Shown here piece by piece: positions 36,123 to 44,516 of a DNA stretch of 64,000 nt. The stretch spans positions 124,001 through 188,000 of the forward strand of contig NZ_AJGU01000002.1 of assembly GCF_000260795.1 (NCBI RefSeq), in the 5' to 3' direction. The first letter of the stretch is position 1. The number at the start of each line of letters is the position of its first letter. A program made the position numbers and the translations under genes. This DNA comes from Treponema sp. JC4. GTDB lineage: Bacteria > Spirochaetota > Spirochaetia > Treponematales > Treponemataceae. The notes below the pieces were generated by a model. The model did no database searches, had not been told where the DNA came from, and saw only the letters and a list, made by a program, of their open reading frames with translations.

Positions 36123-38153
36123 TCAGCCCTCCAGCAAAGCAGCTTTTTCAACATACGCAGAAAGTCCTTTTATTCTTTCAAGCGCCCATTCCCTGTCGTA
36201 TTGCTTTTCGTTAGCCGCATATTTTTTTTCGTTTTCAAGACAGGGAACCAGGTAAATTACCATCTGGCTGCTTTCCTTTATTTTTGACTGCTTTTTGAAA
36301 AGCCAGCCCAGCAGAGGAAATTTTGAAATCAGAGGAACTCTTTTTACTTCCTTTGTATCCGAGTTTTGAATAAGCCCGCTCAAAACTACAGGTTCACCGC
36401 TTTTTCCCCTTACCTCAGTCGTGACAATTTTTTCTGTAGTTGGAGGCGGGTTCCCGGTAGAGGATGAAGTATCGACTCCCTGCCGTGAAACGCTTGCAGT
36501 TACAGTACTTGTAATCATTCCGTCTCCACTGACCCAGCCAAGCACTTCAAGCTTAATTCCAGAAGTAATTTCCCTCGTTACGCCTGAATAAACAGGCTTT
36601 CCGGTTTCTGGATCAAGGTTGTTGTCCCGGTAACGGTAAGTATTGGTATTTTGAAAGGTGATTTTTTTACCGCTAACACCATGCAGGGTTGTATCCGCAA
36701 AAACTTTTGTGCGGTTTTCTTCAATTGAATTCTGGAGGCTGGCTGCAAAAGTCATTCCAAAGGTGCCGACCACATTCATATTCAAATTCATTACACTCCC
36801 CAAAAGGGCTGATGCAGCTGTTCTGTCACCAATTCTCATCTTGTCTGCATTAAAAACAGGGCTCCAGTCATTTTGCTTTCCTTCGTCATACTGCAAAATC
36901 AGAAGGTCATAGCTGAGTCTCTGAACAGGCCGGTCACATAGCTCAAGCTGGCTGCAAAGATTTTTGTAGGCTTCTTCTGTACCGGTAAAATAAAGGCAGG
37001 AATTATCATCTGCAAGCACAAGACTTTCCTTGCTGACTTCCGGCGGAAGGTGCTTGAGTACTTCATCAGGGTGAAGATATTTAAGACTTACAAGATAAGT
37101 TGTCTGCTTTTCGTCAGTATCGAGAATAAGTTTTTGCAAGGTCGTCTTTTCTTTTTCGCTTACAAGGGCATAAAAGGCATTTTGATTTGGCAGAACAAAG
37201 TTTTCGATTTTGCCAAGCTGCCACTGCATGATGGAAATAAAAGCTTCCGGTTTTACAAATTTAAGATTAAAGCGTTCCCAGTTACGCTGACCGGAAATCA
37301 GTTCATTTTTAGTATTTGAAGAAGCAATAAAATAATAGACCTCATCAGAAAGAACATAAGAAAAACCGCCCTGTTTTGAAAGCTTTAAAAGCGTATCATC
37401 AAAACTCTTGCCGCAAAAAACTGAACGCTGGATTTTTGCATCAGCGTTTCCCAAAATACAGTAGTTTTTTCCTTCTTCCCCTTCAAAAAGACTTTCCAGA
37501 ATATCAGAAAATTTCCCATCTCTGATATTAACCTCGTAAGTTTCATCCTGATTTCTGGAAATCCCTACAAAGCCTTCAAAATCAAACTGACGGCGACCGG
37601 CAGCCTCCTTTTTTCTTGCAAAATGAAAACTATTAGTTCCGCAAAGTACTTCATACTGACCAAGACTTTTTGCAAGTTTTTCCATCAGTTCTTTTTCAGA
37701 AAGCCGCTTAAAATGCAGACTGATTTTTTCTGTAGGCAGGCTGTCAAAAGTAATGGAAGACTCAATTTTCTGGCTGAGTTTTTCAATTAAAACAGAAGGC
37801 AGAATATCACAGGCATCAAGATTATAAAGACCTTCAAGGGCCTCAAATTTAAAACGACTCACCGTCCATAAATCCTCCTGTTTTTCAACATAAAGACGGT
37901 TAGACTCTAAAAATGCCCCGAAAGCCTTTTCAAAATCATTACCAATAAAACGCAAGTCACACTTACCGCTGACAGTATCATCAGCAAGAATGGGAATTCC
38001 CGCATCCATACTGACGGCAAAAAGAACATCCTTAATTGTGCAGTCGGTAAAATCCCAGCTGAAAAACTTCCCCTTTGCCTCTGCCGAAAAAAGAGCCCCG
38101 CAGAAAATGCAGCTCAAAAACAGAAGGCGCAAAAATCCAATAAACTTTTTCAT
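36123..38153 (-). CDS. gspD: Type II secretion secretin GspD
   Basis: 676 residues with a signal peptide (about 1-27). Several short N-domains follow (STN/N0-like blocks FTDCTIKDVLFAVSMDAGIPI and INIRDGKFSDILESLFEG) and then the secretin barrel domain. The secretin hallmark is in GEPVVLSGLIQN.. and RVPLISKFPLLGWLFKK near residues 575-610. A Ser/Thr-rich stretch (SSSTGNPPPTTEK) forms the gate-insert region. It would form the outer-membrane channel. First gene of the 15-kb block, divergent from corA. No GspC or pilotin gene is recognisable. Confidence 0.92.
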   Translation of the reverse strand: MKKFIGFLRLLFLSCIFCGALFSAEAKGKFFSWDFTDCTIKDVLFAVSMDAGIPILADDTVSGKCDLRFIGNDFEKAFGAFLESNRLYVEKQEDLWTVSRFKFEALEGLYNLDACDILPSVLIEKLSQKIESSITFDSLPTEKISLHFKRLSEKELMEKLAKSLGQYEVLCGTNSFHFARKKEAAGRRQFDFEGFVGISRNQDETYEVNIRDGKFSDILESLFEGEEGKNYCILGNADAKIQRSVFCGKSFDDTLLKLSKQGGFSYVLSDEVYYFIASSNTKNELISGQRNWERFNLKFVKPEAFISIMQWQLGKIENFVLPNQNAFYALVSEKEKTTLQKLILDTDEKQTTYLVSLKYLHPDEVLKHLPPEVSKESLVLADDNSCLYFTGTEEAYKNLCSQLELCDRPVQRLSYDLLILQYDEGKQNDWSPVFNADKMRIGDRTAASALLGSVMNLNMNVVGTFGMTFAASLQNSIEENRTKVFADTTLHGVSGKKITFQNTNTYRYRDNNLDPETGKPVYSGVTREITSGIKLEVLGWVSGDGMITSTVTASVSRQGVDTSSSTGNPPPTTEKIVTTEVRGKSGEPVVLSGLIQNSDTKEVKRVPLISKFPLLGWLFKKQSKIKESSQMVIYLVPCLENEKKYAANEKQYDREWALERIKGLSAYVEKAALLEG

Positions 38154-38286
38154 AAAACTTTCAAAACCTCACACTCTATACACTCCCCCAGACTTTGCAG
38201 TTTTGACAAAATTTTTGAAAAATTTTTTAAATTTTTTGCGGATTTTCAGATTTTTACTATACATGTAGACAGATTTTTATTTTTGT

Positions 38287-38326
38287 TTGCCCTGTCAGGC
38301 TTTTTTCGTTATAATTTTTATTTATG
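38287..38326 (+). promoter_or_regulatory. Leaderless-type promoter of corA
   Basis: TTGCCC (38287-38292), 17 bp, TATAAT (38310-38315), eight bases, then ATG at 38324. At most one or two bases of leader are expected. Confidence 0.6.
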
Positions 38327-39349
38327 ATTACTTACTGGCAGCAGGAAAACGGACGCTTCTTAAAAGTAAAAAAGGACGAAATTCAAAAGTCTAAACCGCT
38401 CTGGATTGACGCCCGCAACGTTAACAGCGACGAAGCCGATGTACTCCAGCAGGAATACGAAATTGAACAGGATCACATTCTGGATATTCTTGACCCGGAT
38501 GAACTTTCTCGTATAGAAGAAGGTGAATCTGGCTATATCCTTACCATTGTTCGTGTTCCGGTTTATGACCCTTCTGCAGAAACTCCATATTTTACAGTGC
38601 CGGTCGGAATCATTATTAAAGGAAAAACCATCATCACCCTTTGCTGGACAGACAGCGAAGTTTTAAAAGACTTTGGTGCCAACCGGGTTCGTAACGTCCG
38701 CCTTACAGACTTTCCGTCTTTTATTGCCCAGATTTTAAACCGCGCAAATTTGAACTTCCTTCGTTACCTTAAGGAAATAAACCGCCGATCGACTGGTATT
38801 CAGAACGAAATGAAGCTTGAAATTGAAAACCGCGAAATTATGCAGATGATGAGCCTTGAAAAATCTCTGGTTTACTTTACTACTTCGCTCAAAAGTAATT
38901 CGCTTCTTTTGCAGAAAATGCGCAACACCCGCCTTATTAAGTTTGATGAAGAAGATCTGGACTTTGTAGAAGGCGTTATGATTGATAACAAGCAGGCTAT
39001 TGAAATGGCAGACACCTATTCAAGCATTATGTTTAATGTAATGAATACCTACGACTCTATCATCTCTAACAACCTGAATAACGTTATGAAAAAGCTTGCC
39101 ATCATCAACATTGTTATGATGTCTCCTACCTTTGTAACAAGCTACTTTGGTATGAACGTAAAGCTTCCTTTTGATCACCTGGCAGGCTATATTCCAATTG
39201 TTTACATTACAATCTGCTGTGTAATTTCTGTTGTTCTTACAATTCTTGCCCTTAATGTAAATAAAGAATCGCTTAGAAGTCTGCGTGCCCGCCGCAAGCA
39301 ACAGAGAAAGCAGCGCAAGAGTAATTCAAAAGCAAGAAAAGGCCGCTAG
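38324..39349 (+). CDS. corA: CorA-family magnesium/divalent cation channel
   Basis: 341 residues. The N-terminal cytoplasmic alpha/beta domain and long stalk helix are followed by two membrane helices. The pore motif GMN is present in TSYFGMNVKLPFD, between them. The tail is strongly basic (RRKQQRKQRKSNSKARKGR). CorA proteins are homopentameric Mg2+ channels in the inner membrane. The start is fixed by the promoter and by the conserved beginning MITYWQQENGRF. Single gene, divergent from gspD. Confidence 0.92.
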   Translation: MITYWQQENGRFLKVKKDEIQKSKPLWIDARNVNSDEADVLQQEYEIEQDHILDILDPDELSRIEEGESGYILTIVRVPVYDPSAETPYFTVPVGIIIKGKTIITLCWTDSEVLKDFGANRVRNVRLTDFPSFIAQILNRANLNFLRYLKEINRRSTGIQNEMKLEIENREIMQMMSLEKSLVYFTTSLKSNSLLLQKMRNTRLIKFDEEDLDFVEGVMIDNKQAIEMADTYSSIMFNVMNTYDSIISNNLNNVMKKLAIINIVMMSPTFVTSYFGMNVKLPFDHLAGYIPIVYITICCVISVVLTILALNVNKESLRSLRARRKQQRKQRKSNSKARKGR

Positions 39350-39409
39350 TTCTGTAACTTTTTTACATCTATTCATTTTAAATAAAAGGTTATAGAATGG
39401 TTAAAAAGT

Positions 39410-40351
39410 ATGAAAAAAACTATCTGTTTTATAACGCTGATTTTTTGCGCTTCTATGTTCTTTGCCTTTACTCCTATCAGTCTTGTAACATTTAAATCCG
39501 GGCTCTCATACGTTCAGGGGCAGAACACCCAGTCTACGGTTGCAGTCCGCGAGCTCAAACCTTTTTCCATTAATAAATTTGAAACCACTTACGCCCTCTG
39601 GTACGAAATACGCACTAAGGCAGAAATTTTAGGCTATAATTTTGAAAATCCTGGTCAGCCGGGTTCTCTTGGCCGCCGGGCTGCCATTCCAAACGAAGAA
39701 AATTCCAGCCAGCCGGTTACTATGATAAGCTGGTACGATGCCATTGTCTGGTGTAATGCCCTTAGCGAAATTCAGGGCCGTACTCCCTGCTACCAGTACA
39801 AGGGAAGCGTAATCCGCGATTCAAGCGACACTGCTTCCTGCGACCTTGCAGAATGTCTTTGGGAAAAAGACGGTTTCCGACTTCCTAGCGAAGCAGAATG
39901 GGAATACGCTGCCCGCAGAACCCATTCAGGCTTTCAGGACGGAGACACCATAAGCGGAACTGTTTTACCAAAAGAAGATTATGCAGATGAAGGCCTTTTA
40001 TATGCCTGGATTTCTGAAAATGCCGATTCTACCCACACTGTTGGAACAGCAGGCCTTCCTTTTGACCCGGAAAATATAAGCGAACCCGCTACAGGAAATG
40101 CCAACAATGCAGGTCTTTTTGATATGTGCGGAAACGTGCTTGAATTCTGCTGGGACTGGTTTGCCCCATATAATCAGGATGATATTTACGGAGCCAAAAG
40201 CGGCTACGAGCGTGTAAGCCGCGGCGGCAGCTTTTCCGAATACACAATGTTCAATTATTGCGGCGACCGCTACAGCTTTGACCCAAACGAATGTTACGAC
40301 TACTTCGGATTCAGGATAGCTTGTACGGTAAAGGAAAATCCAAAATTATAG
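39410..40351 (+). CDS. Formylglycine-generating-enzyme-like (SUMF1/FGE-sulfatase) exported protein
   Basis: 313 residues with an N-terminal signal (MKKTICFITLIFCASMFFAF). SUMF1-fold blocks are clear: PFSINKFETTYALWYEI, QPVTMISWYDAIVWCNALSE, FRLPSEAEWEYAAR, NNAGLFDMCGNVLEFCWDWF and VSRGGSFSE. True formylglycine formation uses a cysteine pair near the C-terminus. Here YCGDRYSF and RIAC are not arranged as in known FGEs, so it may be a structural or lectin-like SUMF1 homologue. No sulfatase is nearby. Exported, probably periplasmic. Confidence 0.82.
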   Translation: MKKTICFITLIFCASMFFAFTPISLVTFKSGLSYVQGQNTQSTVAVRELKPFSINKFETTYALWYEIRTKAEILGYNFENPGQPGSLGRRAAIPNEENSSQPVTMISWYDAIVWCNALSEIQGRTPCYQYKGSVIRDSSDTASCDLAECLWEKDGFRLPSEAEWEYAARRTHSGFQDGDTISGTVLPKEDYADEGLLYAWISENADSTHTVGTAGLPFDPENISEPATGNANNAGLFDMCGNVLEFCWDWFAPYNQDDIYGAKSGYERVSRGGSFSEYTMFNYCGDRYSFDPNECYDYFGFRIACTVKENPKL

Positions 40352-40365
40352 AAAACTACATTAGC

Positions 40366-40513
40366 AAAAAATGCGTAGCGGGGGTTCATGATTTGCGACG
40401 CTTTTTTCGCGATGAGGGGCACACAACGCGGAAGATTGCCTACAGAGCAAGCGTAGCTTGCGGCGAGCGAAAAGCTGGCGGAGCAAATTATGGTTCTCCG
40501 CGACAGCATTTTT
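40366..40513. repeat. Nested-hairpin intergenic element between SUMF1-like and M18 genes
   Basis: An outer stem AAAAATGC (ending at 40374) pairs with GCATTTTT (40506-40513). Inside it, the arms around ATTTGC (to 40396) and GCAAAT (40483 on) pair imperfectly over about 19 positions. Further in are CGCTTTTTTCGC with GCGAAAAGC and the apical hairpin GCAAGC-GTA-GCTTGC. It is not related in sequence to the three-copy element. It may be an RNA or a palindromic repeat. Confidence 0.5.
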
Positions 40514-40544
40514 AGGAAGGGAAACTTTCAAATTTTCCCTTCCT
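40514..40544. terminator. Terminator between convergent genes
   Basis: AGGAAGGGAAA (40514-40524) pairs with TTTCCCTTCCT (40534-40544). It lies seven bases beyond the stop of the M18 gene and serves the plus-strand unit too. Confidence 0.7.
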
Positions 40545-40550
40545 TTCAGT

Positions 40551-41900
40551 CTAGTTAATCTTTAAGAATGCCTTATAGCCTTCATAAATCTGGCTAAGGT
40601 CTTCTTTGTGGGTAATTTCCCATGGGGCGTGCATGCTTAGTACGGCAACGCCGGCATCAAGAACATTCATTCCGTATTTTGCAGCGTGGTAGGCAATGGT
40701 TCCGCCGCCACCCTGATCTACTTTGCCAAGTTCAGCCATCTGGTAACTTACGTTTACTCCGTCCATTGCAGCACGAACTTTTGCAATAAACTCTGGGTTA
40801 GCATCGCTGGCACCAGATTTTCCGCGGCTACCTGTAAATTTCTGGAAGGCAATTCCGCCACCCAAAAGGCTGGCATTTTCCTTATCATAAAGACCGGCAT
40901 TCATTGGGTCGTAAGCAGCATTTACATCGCTGGAAAGCATATTTGAGTTTGCAAGACAGCGGCGCAAAGTAAGTTCGCTGTAAGACTTTTCTGTACGGGC
41001 AATAATTTCTGAAACCATATTTTCAAAAAGATTGCTTGCCATACCAGTTGCGCCAACACTTCCAATTTCTTCCTTATCTACGCAAAGGCAGCAGTTTGTG
41101 CGCTCGCCAGCCTGAGAATCCAGAAGGGCTTCCAAAGAAGTAAAGGCACAGGAACGGTCATCCTGTCCGTAGCCCAGAATCATAGAGCGGTCAAGTCCAA
41201 GATCTCGGGCTTTTCCTGCAGGAACAATTTCCAGCTCGGCAGAATTAAAATCATTTTCTTCAATTCCGTATTTTTCTTTCAAAAGCTCAAGAACAAGTTT
41301 TTTGCTCTTTTCTTTTGCGTCCTTCTTTTCATCTTTTGGAGCATCTTTTTTTACAGGAACCGAGGCACCCATAATCAAATCAAGGTCTTCGCCGGTAATA
41401 AACTCAGAAGCCTTTTTCTGAACCTGCTCCTGAGCAAGATGAGGAAGAATATCAGAAATGCAGAAAACTGGATCAGACTCATCTTCACCAATTACAACAT
41501 TTACAAGAGTACCGTCTTTTTTGCAGACAACCCCGTGAATTGCAAGCGGAAGAGTTGTCCACTGGTACTTTTTAATTCCGCCGTAGTAGTGGGTGTTCAA
41601 ATATGTGATGTTGTCTTTTTCGTAAAGTGGGTTCTGTTTTGCATCAAGGCGAGGCGAATCAATGTGAGCGCCAAGAATATTCATTCCCTTTTCAATGCTG
41701 CCGCTTCCAATTTCAAAAAGCGCCACAGCCTTGTTCATTTTTGTAATGTAAACCTTATCGCCCTTTTTAAGCGAGTCAAATTCCGAAATATCTTTGTAGC
41801 CCTTAGCCTGAGCCAGTTTAATTATTTCTTGAACGCACTCGCGCTCTGTTTTTCCCTTATCAAGAAAGTTTTTGTAATCTTCAATCAGTTTTTCGTTCAT
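40551..41900 (-). CDS. apeA: M18-family aminopeptidase
   Basis: 449 residues of the M18 zinc aminopeptidase family. GAHIDSPRLDAKQNPLYE contains the first metal ligands. LGYGQDDRSCAFTSLEALL supplies the bridging Asp. CVDKEEIGSVGATGM holds the catalytic Glu pair, and a C-terminal HAPWEITHKEDL gives another His ligand. It acts in the cytoplasm as a large tetrahedral oligomer, removing N-terminal, often acidic, residues from peptides. A lysine/aspartate-rich insertion (KKDAPKDEKKDAKEK) is seen near residue 185. GAGG precedes the ATG. Confidence 0.9.
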   Translation of the reverse strand: MNEKLIEDYKNFLDKGKTERECVQEIIKLAQAKGYKDISEFDSLKKGDKVYITKMNKAVALFEIGSGSIEKGMNILGAHIDSPRLDAKQNPLYEKDNITYLNTHYYGGIKKYQWTTLPLAIHGVVCKKDGTLVNVVIGEDESDPVFCISDILPHLAQEQVQKKASEFITGEDLDLIMGASVPVKKDAPKDEKKDAKEKSKKLVLELLKEKYGIEENDFNSAELEIVPAGKARDLGLDRSMILGYGQDDRSCAFTSLEALLDSQAGERTNCCLCVDKEEIGSVGATGMASNLFENMVSEIIARTEKSYSELTLRRCLANSNMLSSDVNAAYDPMNAGLYDKENASLLGGGIAFQKFTGSRGKSGASDANPEFIAKVRAAMDGVNVSYQMAELGKVDQGGGGTIAYHAAKYGMNVLDAGVAVLSMHAPWEITHKEDLSQIYEGYKAFLKIN

Positions 41901-42055
41901 TTTGTCCTCTATATATAAGTAATTATTTGCCAGTATGTATTATTAATATAGAAAAAAATATGTAATAGGGCAACAGAAAGAAGAAAAACATCGTAAAGCA
42001 AAAAATTTGACAGCCAAAAATTTTGAATGCTATAATTTTTATAAGGAGTAACAGA

Positions 42056-42436
42056 ATGGAAATTACGACTTTTAATCCAATGATTCTCTCACGGAATGCA
42101 GATGAAATCATTAAATTATTTGAAGAAATGGGCTTCGAACGCCGTCACCAGAAAAACAACATAGACGGAAAAGATATTTCCAGCGTTCGAATGACAGATC
42201 CAAACGGTTTTCATGTGGATGTTGCGCGCGTAGAATCCATGAAGCAGGATATGACAACAATGAGAATGAATGTTCGAGATTTTGATGAAGCTTATCAGTT
42301 TCTGACATCACGCGGTTTCAAAAATCCTAGCGGAGACCACACCGTTGAAAGTTCTACTTCAAAATCCTGCCTTTTAATTTCGCCTTCCGGCTTTTCAATT
42401 CAGCTTACACAGCACATCAGAAACGAAGATAAATAA
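42056..42436 (+). CDS. VOC-superfamily (glyoxalase/dioxygenase-like) protein
   Basis: 126 residues from the ATG at 42056, seven bases after AAGGAG; 11 in-frame codons upstream lack a ribosome site. The beta-alpha-beta-beta-beta pattern fits a single VOC module: ADEIIKLFEEMGFERRH, then VRMTDPNGFHVDVARV and ISPSGFSIQLTQH. Members include glyoxalase I, bleomycin-binding proteins and dioxygenases. No substrate can be inferred. It is followed by a good terminator. Confidence 0.75.
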   Translation: MEITTFNPMILSRNADEIIKLFEEMGFERRHQKNNIDGKDISSVRMTDPNGFHVDVARVESMKQDMTTMRMNVRDFDEAYQFLTSRGFKNPSGDHTVESSTSKSCLLISPSGFSIQLTQHIRNEDK

Positions 42437-42449
42437 TCTGCCTGACAAT

Positions 42450-42486
42450 AGCCGGTTGTTCATTTTGAGCGCCGGCTTTTTTTTTT
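42450..42486 (+). terminator. Terminator of the VOC gene
   Basis: AGCCGG (42450-42455) pairs with CCGGCT (42472-42477), followed by ten T's. Confidence 0.85.
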
Positions 42487-42514
42487 GCTAAAATTGATTC
42501 CTGATCTAATTTTA

Positions 42515-42628
42515 ACATTTTGTTATGTTTTCAAAACCTCAGTTCATAAATTGACGGACTACTTTTTTTTGTAGAGTGGTATTTGATAAGAAATTACTTA
42601 TTTTGTTCTTATCACAGGAGTTTATTCA
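42515..42628 (+). promoter_or_regulatory. Conserved upstream block of lipoprotein 1 with hairpin
   Basis: This block is repeated before lipoprotein 2 (43393-43509). It holds TTGAC, the inverted repeat ACTAC-T8-GTAG, and a second stem GATAAGAA (42585-42592) / TTCTTATC (42606-42613) ending one base before CAGGAG. In the other copy the stem is identical but the 13-nt loop differs. It looks like a promoter with a leader hairpin or an operator next to the ribosome site. Confidence 0.6.
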
Positions 42629-43261
42629 ATGAAAAAGTTTTTAAAACTTGCTTTGGCCGTAGCCGCTTTGGCTACTATGTTTGGTTTTGCTTCTTGCTCG
42701 AATGACAGCAGTAATGATTCAACAGCTACAACACCGGCTGCTACAACAACTACAACACTAACTGCAGCTGATTACAAAGGAAAAACATTTGCTTCCGAAG
42801 ATGGAACAGCAGTTTTCTCTTTTATTTCTGAATCTCAATTGTTTTACGGAAAATTTGTTGAAGGAAATTCATCAGATTATAAATATAAAATTATTAATTA
42901 TTCTGTATCAGACGGAAAAGTAACTGCTGATGGTAATAAGACAGCATCTCTTTCAGGAACAACTTTGACTGTAGATGATGCAACTCTTAAATTGATTTCA
43001 GGTTCAAATAATAGCTTTGCCGGAAAAGCATTTATTTCAGAAAATAAAAAAATCTTCATCGCATTTATTTCTGATTCAAAGGTATTTGCAGGACTTGATA
43101 ATGGCGATGGAACGTATGCAAATGCGCTGGAAGATTATGCAGTCTCAGGTTCTACTGCAAGTTGGAATGTTGGTATTAATATTACTGCAACAATTTCCGG
43201 CGACGTATTGACAGAAGTTGCCGAAGGCTATGGCACATACACTCTGAATCTTGTGAAATAA
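42629..43261 (+). CDS. Lipoprotein of a two-copy paralogous family (1)
   Basis: 210 residues. Signal MKKFLKLALAVAALATMFGF ends in the lipobox FASC (Cys23), followed by Asn/Asp/Ser and a Thr-rich linker (TTPAATTTTTLT). The mature part seems to consist of two similar modules of about 75 residues, starting at YKGKTFASEDGTAVFSFIS and FAGKAFISENKKIFIAFIS. This suggests an internal duplication of a small beta-rich domain. Function unknown. The signal peptide and upstream DNA are shared with the gene at 43510, but the mature parts are not. Confidence 0.8.
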   Translation: MKKFLKLALAVAALATMFGFASCSNDSSNDSTATTPAATTTTTLTAADYKGKTFASEDGTAVFSFISESQLFYGKFVEGNSSDYKYKIINYSVSDGKVTADGNKTASLSGTTLTVDDATLKLISGSNNSFAGKAFISENKKIFIAFISDSKVFAGLDNGDGTYANALEDYAVSGSTASWNVGINITATISGDVLTEVAEGYGTYTLNLVK

Positions 43262-43282
43262 TAATTTAATACCAGTTTTCAC

Positions 43283-43329
43283 TGCCACACGGAGTCCGTC
43301 AGGACGACCAAATCCGTGTGGCATTTTTT
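43283..43329 (+). terminator. Terminator of lipoprotein 1
   Basis: TGCCACACGGA (43283-43293) pairs with TCCGTGTGGCA (43313-43323), with an internal GTCC..GGAC hairpin and six T's. Confidence 0.85.
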
Positions 43330-43391
43330 ATTCCATCAAATCATCAAGCGTAACAACAGAATATTCACCGCGACCTTTTCTTCTGTTTAAA
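43328..43391 (-). pseudogene. Remnant of the C-terminus of a DUF234-type ATPase gene
   Basis: The minus strand reads NRRKGRGEYSVVTLDDLME and a stop codon. This aligns without gaps to the last residues of the intact ATPase at 44515-45936 (NRIKDRNEYSVVTLDDMMK). Upstream of it the similarity ends. It is a gene tail left between the two lipoprotein genes. Confidence 0.75.
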
Positions 43392-43392
43392 T

Positions 43393-43509
43393 AACATATT
43401 GTTATATTTCTAAATTCCCAGTTACAAAATTGACCGACCACTTTTTTTTTGTAGAGTAGTTTTTAGATAAGAAATTGATAAAATTATTCTTATCACAGGA
43501 GTTTATTCA
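43393..43509 (+). promoter_or_regulatory. Conserved upstream block of lipoprotein 2 with hairpin
   Basis: Homologous to 42515-42628. The stem GATAAGAA (43466-43473) / TTCTTATC (43487-43494) is kept, the 13-nt loop is changed, and CAGGAG follows at the same distance. Confidence 0.6.
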
Positions 43510-44448
43510 ATGAAAAAGTTTTTAAAACTTTGTCTGGCCGTAGCCGCTTTGGCTACTATATTTGGTTTTGCTTCTTGCTCGAATGGCAGCAGTGATGATA
43601 GTAACGATGTTCCTGCGACAACAACAACTACTGCTACTACTACTGTTACAACAAAGACTTTTACTATAGAAGGTATACCTTATGGATATAAAACAGAAAA
43701 TGGGAAAGTTATTGAATCAGAGATAGTAACAGATACAGCAACTTATACAATAACTGTTTCAAAAGACGGTTCTGTAATAATGAAATACGGCAACAAATCT
43801 GTAAAAATTAGCAAAGACGGAACTACAATTACATATAATGATGGCACAAATGAATATACTGGTGTACTTAGATATGGTGTCATTACTTTGTATGATGGAG
43901 CAGGAAATACAGTTACAGCAGAATCAACATCTGAAACAAAAACAATTGCAGCAAAAACTACTGTAAAAATACTTAAATATAATGATACTGAATTAGACAA
44001 TAAAATTTTTATGTACAAAAGCGATGGTGAATGGAACTATTATACTTTTAAAGACAACATGTGTTATGAGAATGATAGTCTTGAAAAAGCAAAAAATAAT
44101 TTCGATATCTACGGTTATGACCGTATCGTCAGATGCAATAGTAAGCTTTATACAGCTAAAATATTTGAAAGAATGAATGGTAAAGAACTTTATGCAACTT
44201 TTACATATACTTACACAGGTGGATCTAGTGATATAGTATTAAACGAGGATGGAACAGGAACAATAACATTTAAGGAAGATGGAGAAGAAGATTCCTCTTT
44301 TGCTTGTACATTCACAAATAATAATGGCTTTGTTACTATTAAAGCAAATGTTCCTGAAATGGGACATATGTCTAAGATATATGCATATAGCGGAAAAGAC
44401 CTTTATGAAATTAATGAACTTATTTTTGTAGAAAATCTAAATCTTTAA
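43510..44448 (+). CDS. Lipoprotein of a two-copy paralogous family (2)
   Basis: 312 residues. The signal peptide is nearly identical to that of the gene at 42629 (MKKFLKLCLAVAALATIFGF, lipobox FASC, Cys23). A Thr-rich linker (TTTTATTTVTTKT) leads to a different, beta-rich mature region with repeated short strands (VSKDGSVIMKYGNKSVKISKDG). The gene is AT-rich compared with neighbours. Function unknown. Shared export signal with a swapped mature domain suggests a modular surface-lipoprotein family. It is convergent with the ATPase gene across a bidirectional terminator. Confidence 0.8.
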   Translation: MKKFLKLCLAVAALATIFGFASCSNGSSDDSNDVPATTTTTATTTVTTKTFTIEGIPYGYKTENGKVIESEIVTDTATYTITVSKDGSVIMKYGNKSVKISKDGTTITYNDGTNEYTGVLRYGVITLYDGAGNTVTAESTSETKTIAAKTTVKILKYNDTELDNKIFMYKSDGEWNYYTFKDNMCYENDSLEKAKNNFDIYGYDRIVRCNSKLYTAKIFERMNGKELYATFTYTYTGGSSDIVLNEDGTGTITFKEDGEEDSSFACTFTNNNGFVTIKANVPEMGHMSKIYAYSGKDLYEINELIFVENLNL

Positions 44449-44479
44449 TAAATCAATTACTGTACTTTCATTATAGGAA

Positions 44480-44516
44480 ACAGGTGGCTGAATTCCTTCA
44501 GCCACCTGTTTTTTTT
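44480..44516. terminator. Terminator between lipoprotein 2 and the ATPase
   Basis: ACAGGTGGCTGAA (44480-44492) pairs perfectly with TTCAGCCACCTGT (44497-44509), followed by eight T's on the plus strand. Confidence 0.88.

Noticed and set aside
39410-40351. Bona fide formylglycine-generating enzyme for a sulfatase
   Set aside because: The fold is clear, but the expected catalytic cysteine arrangement is not evident and no sulfatase is nearby, so only the fold is called.
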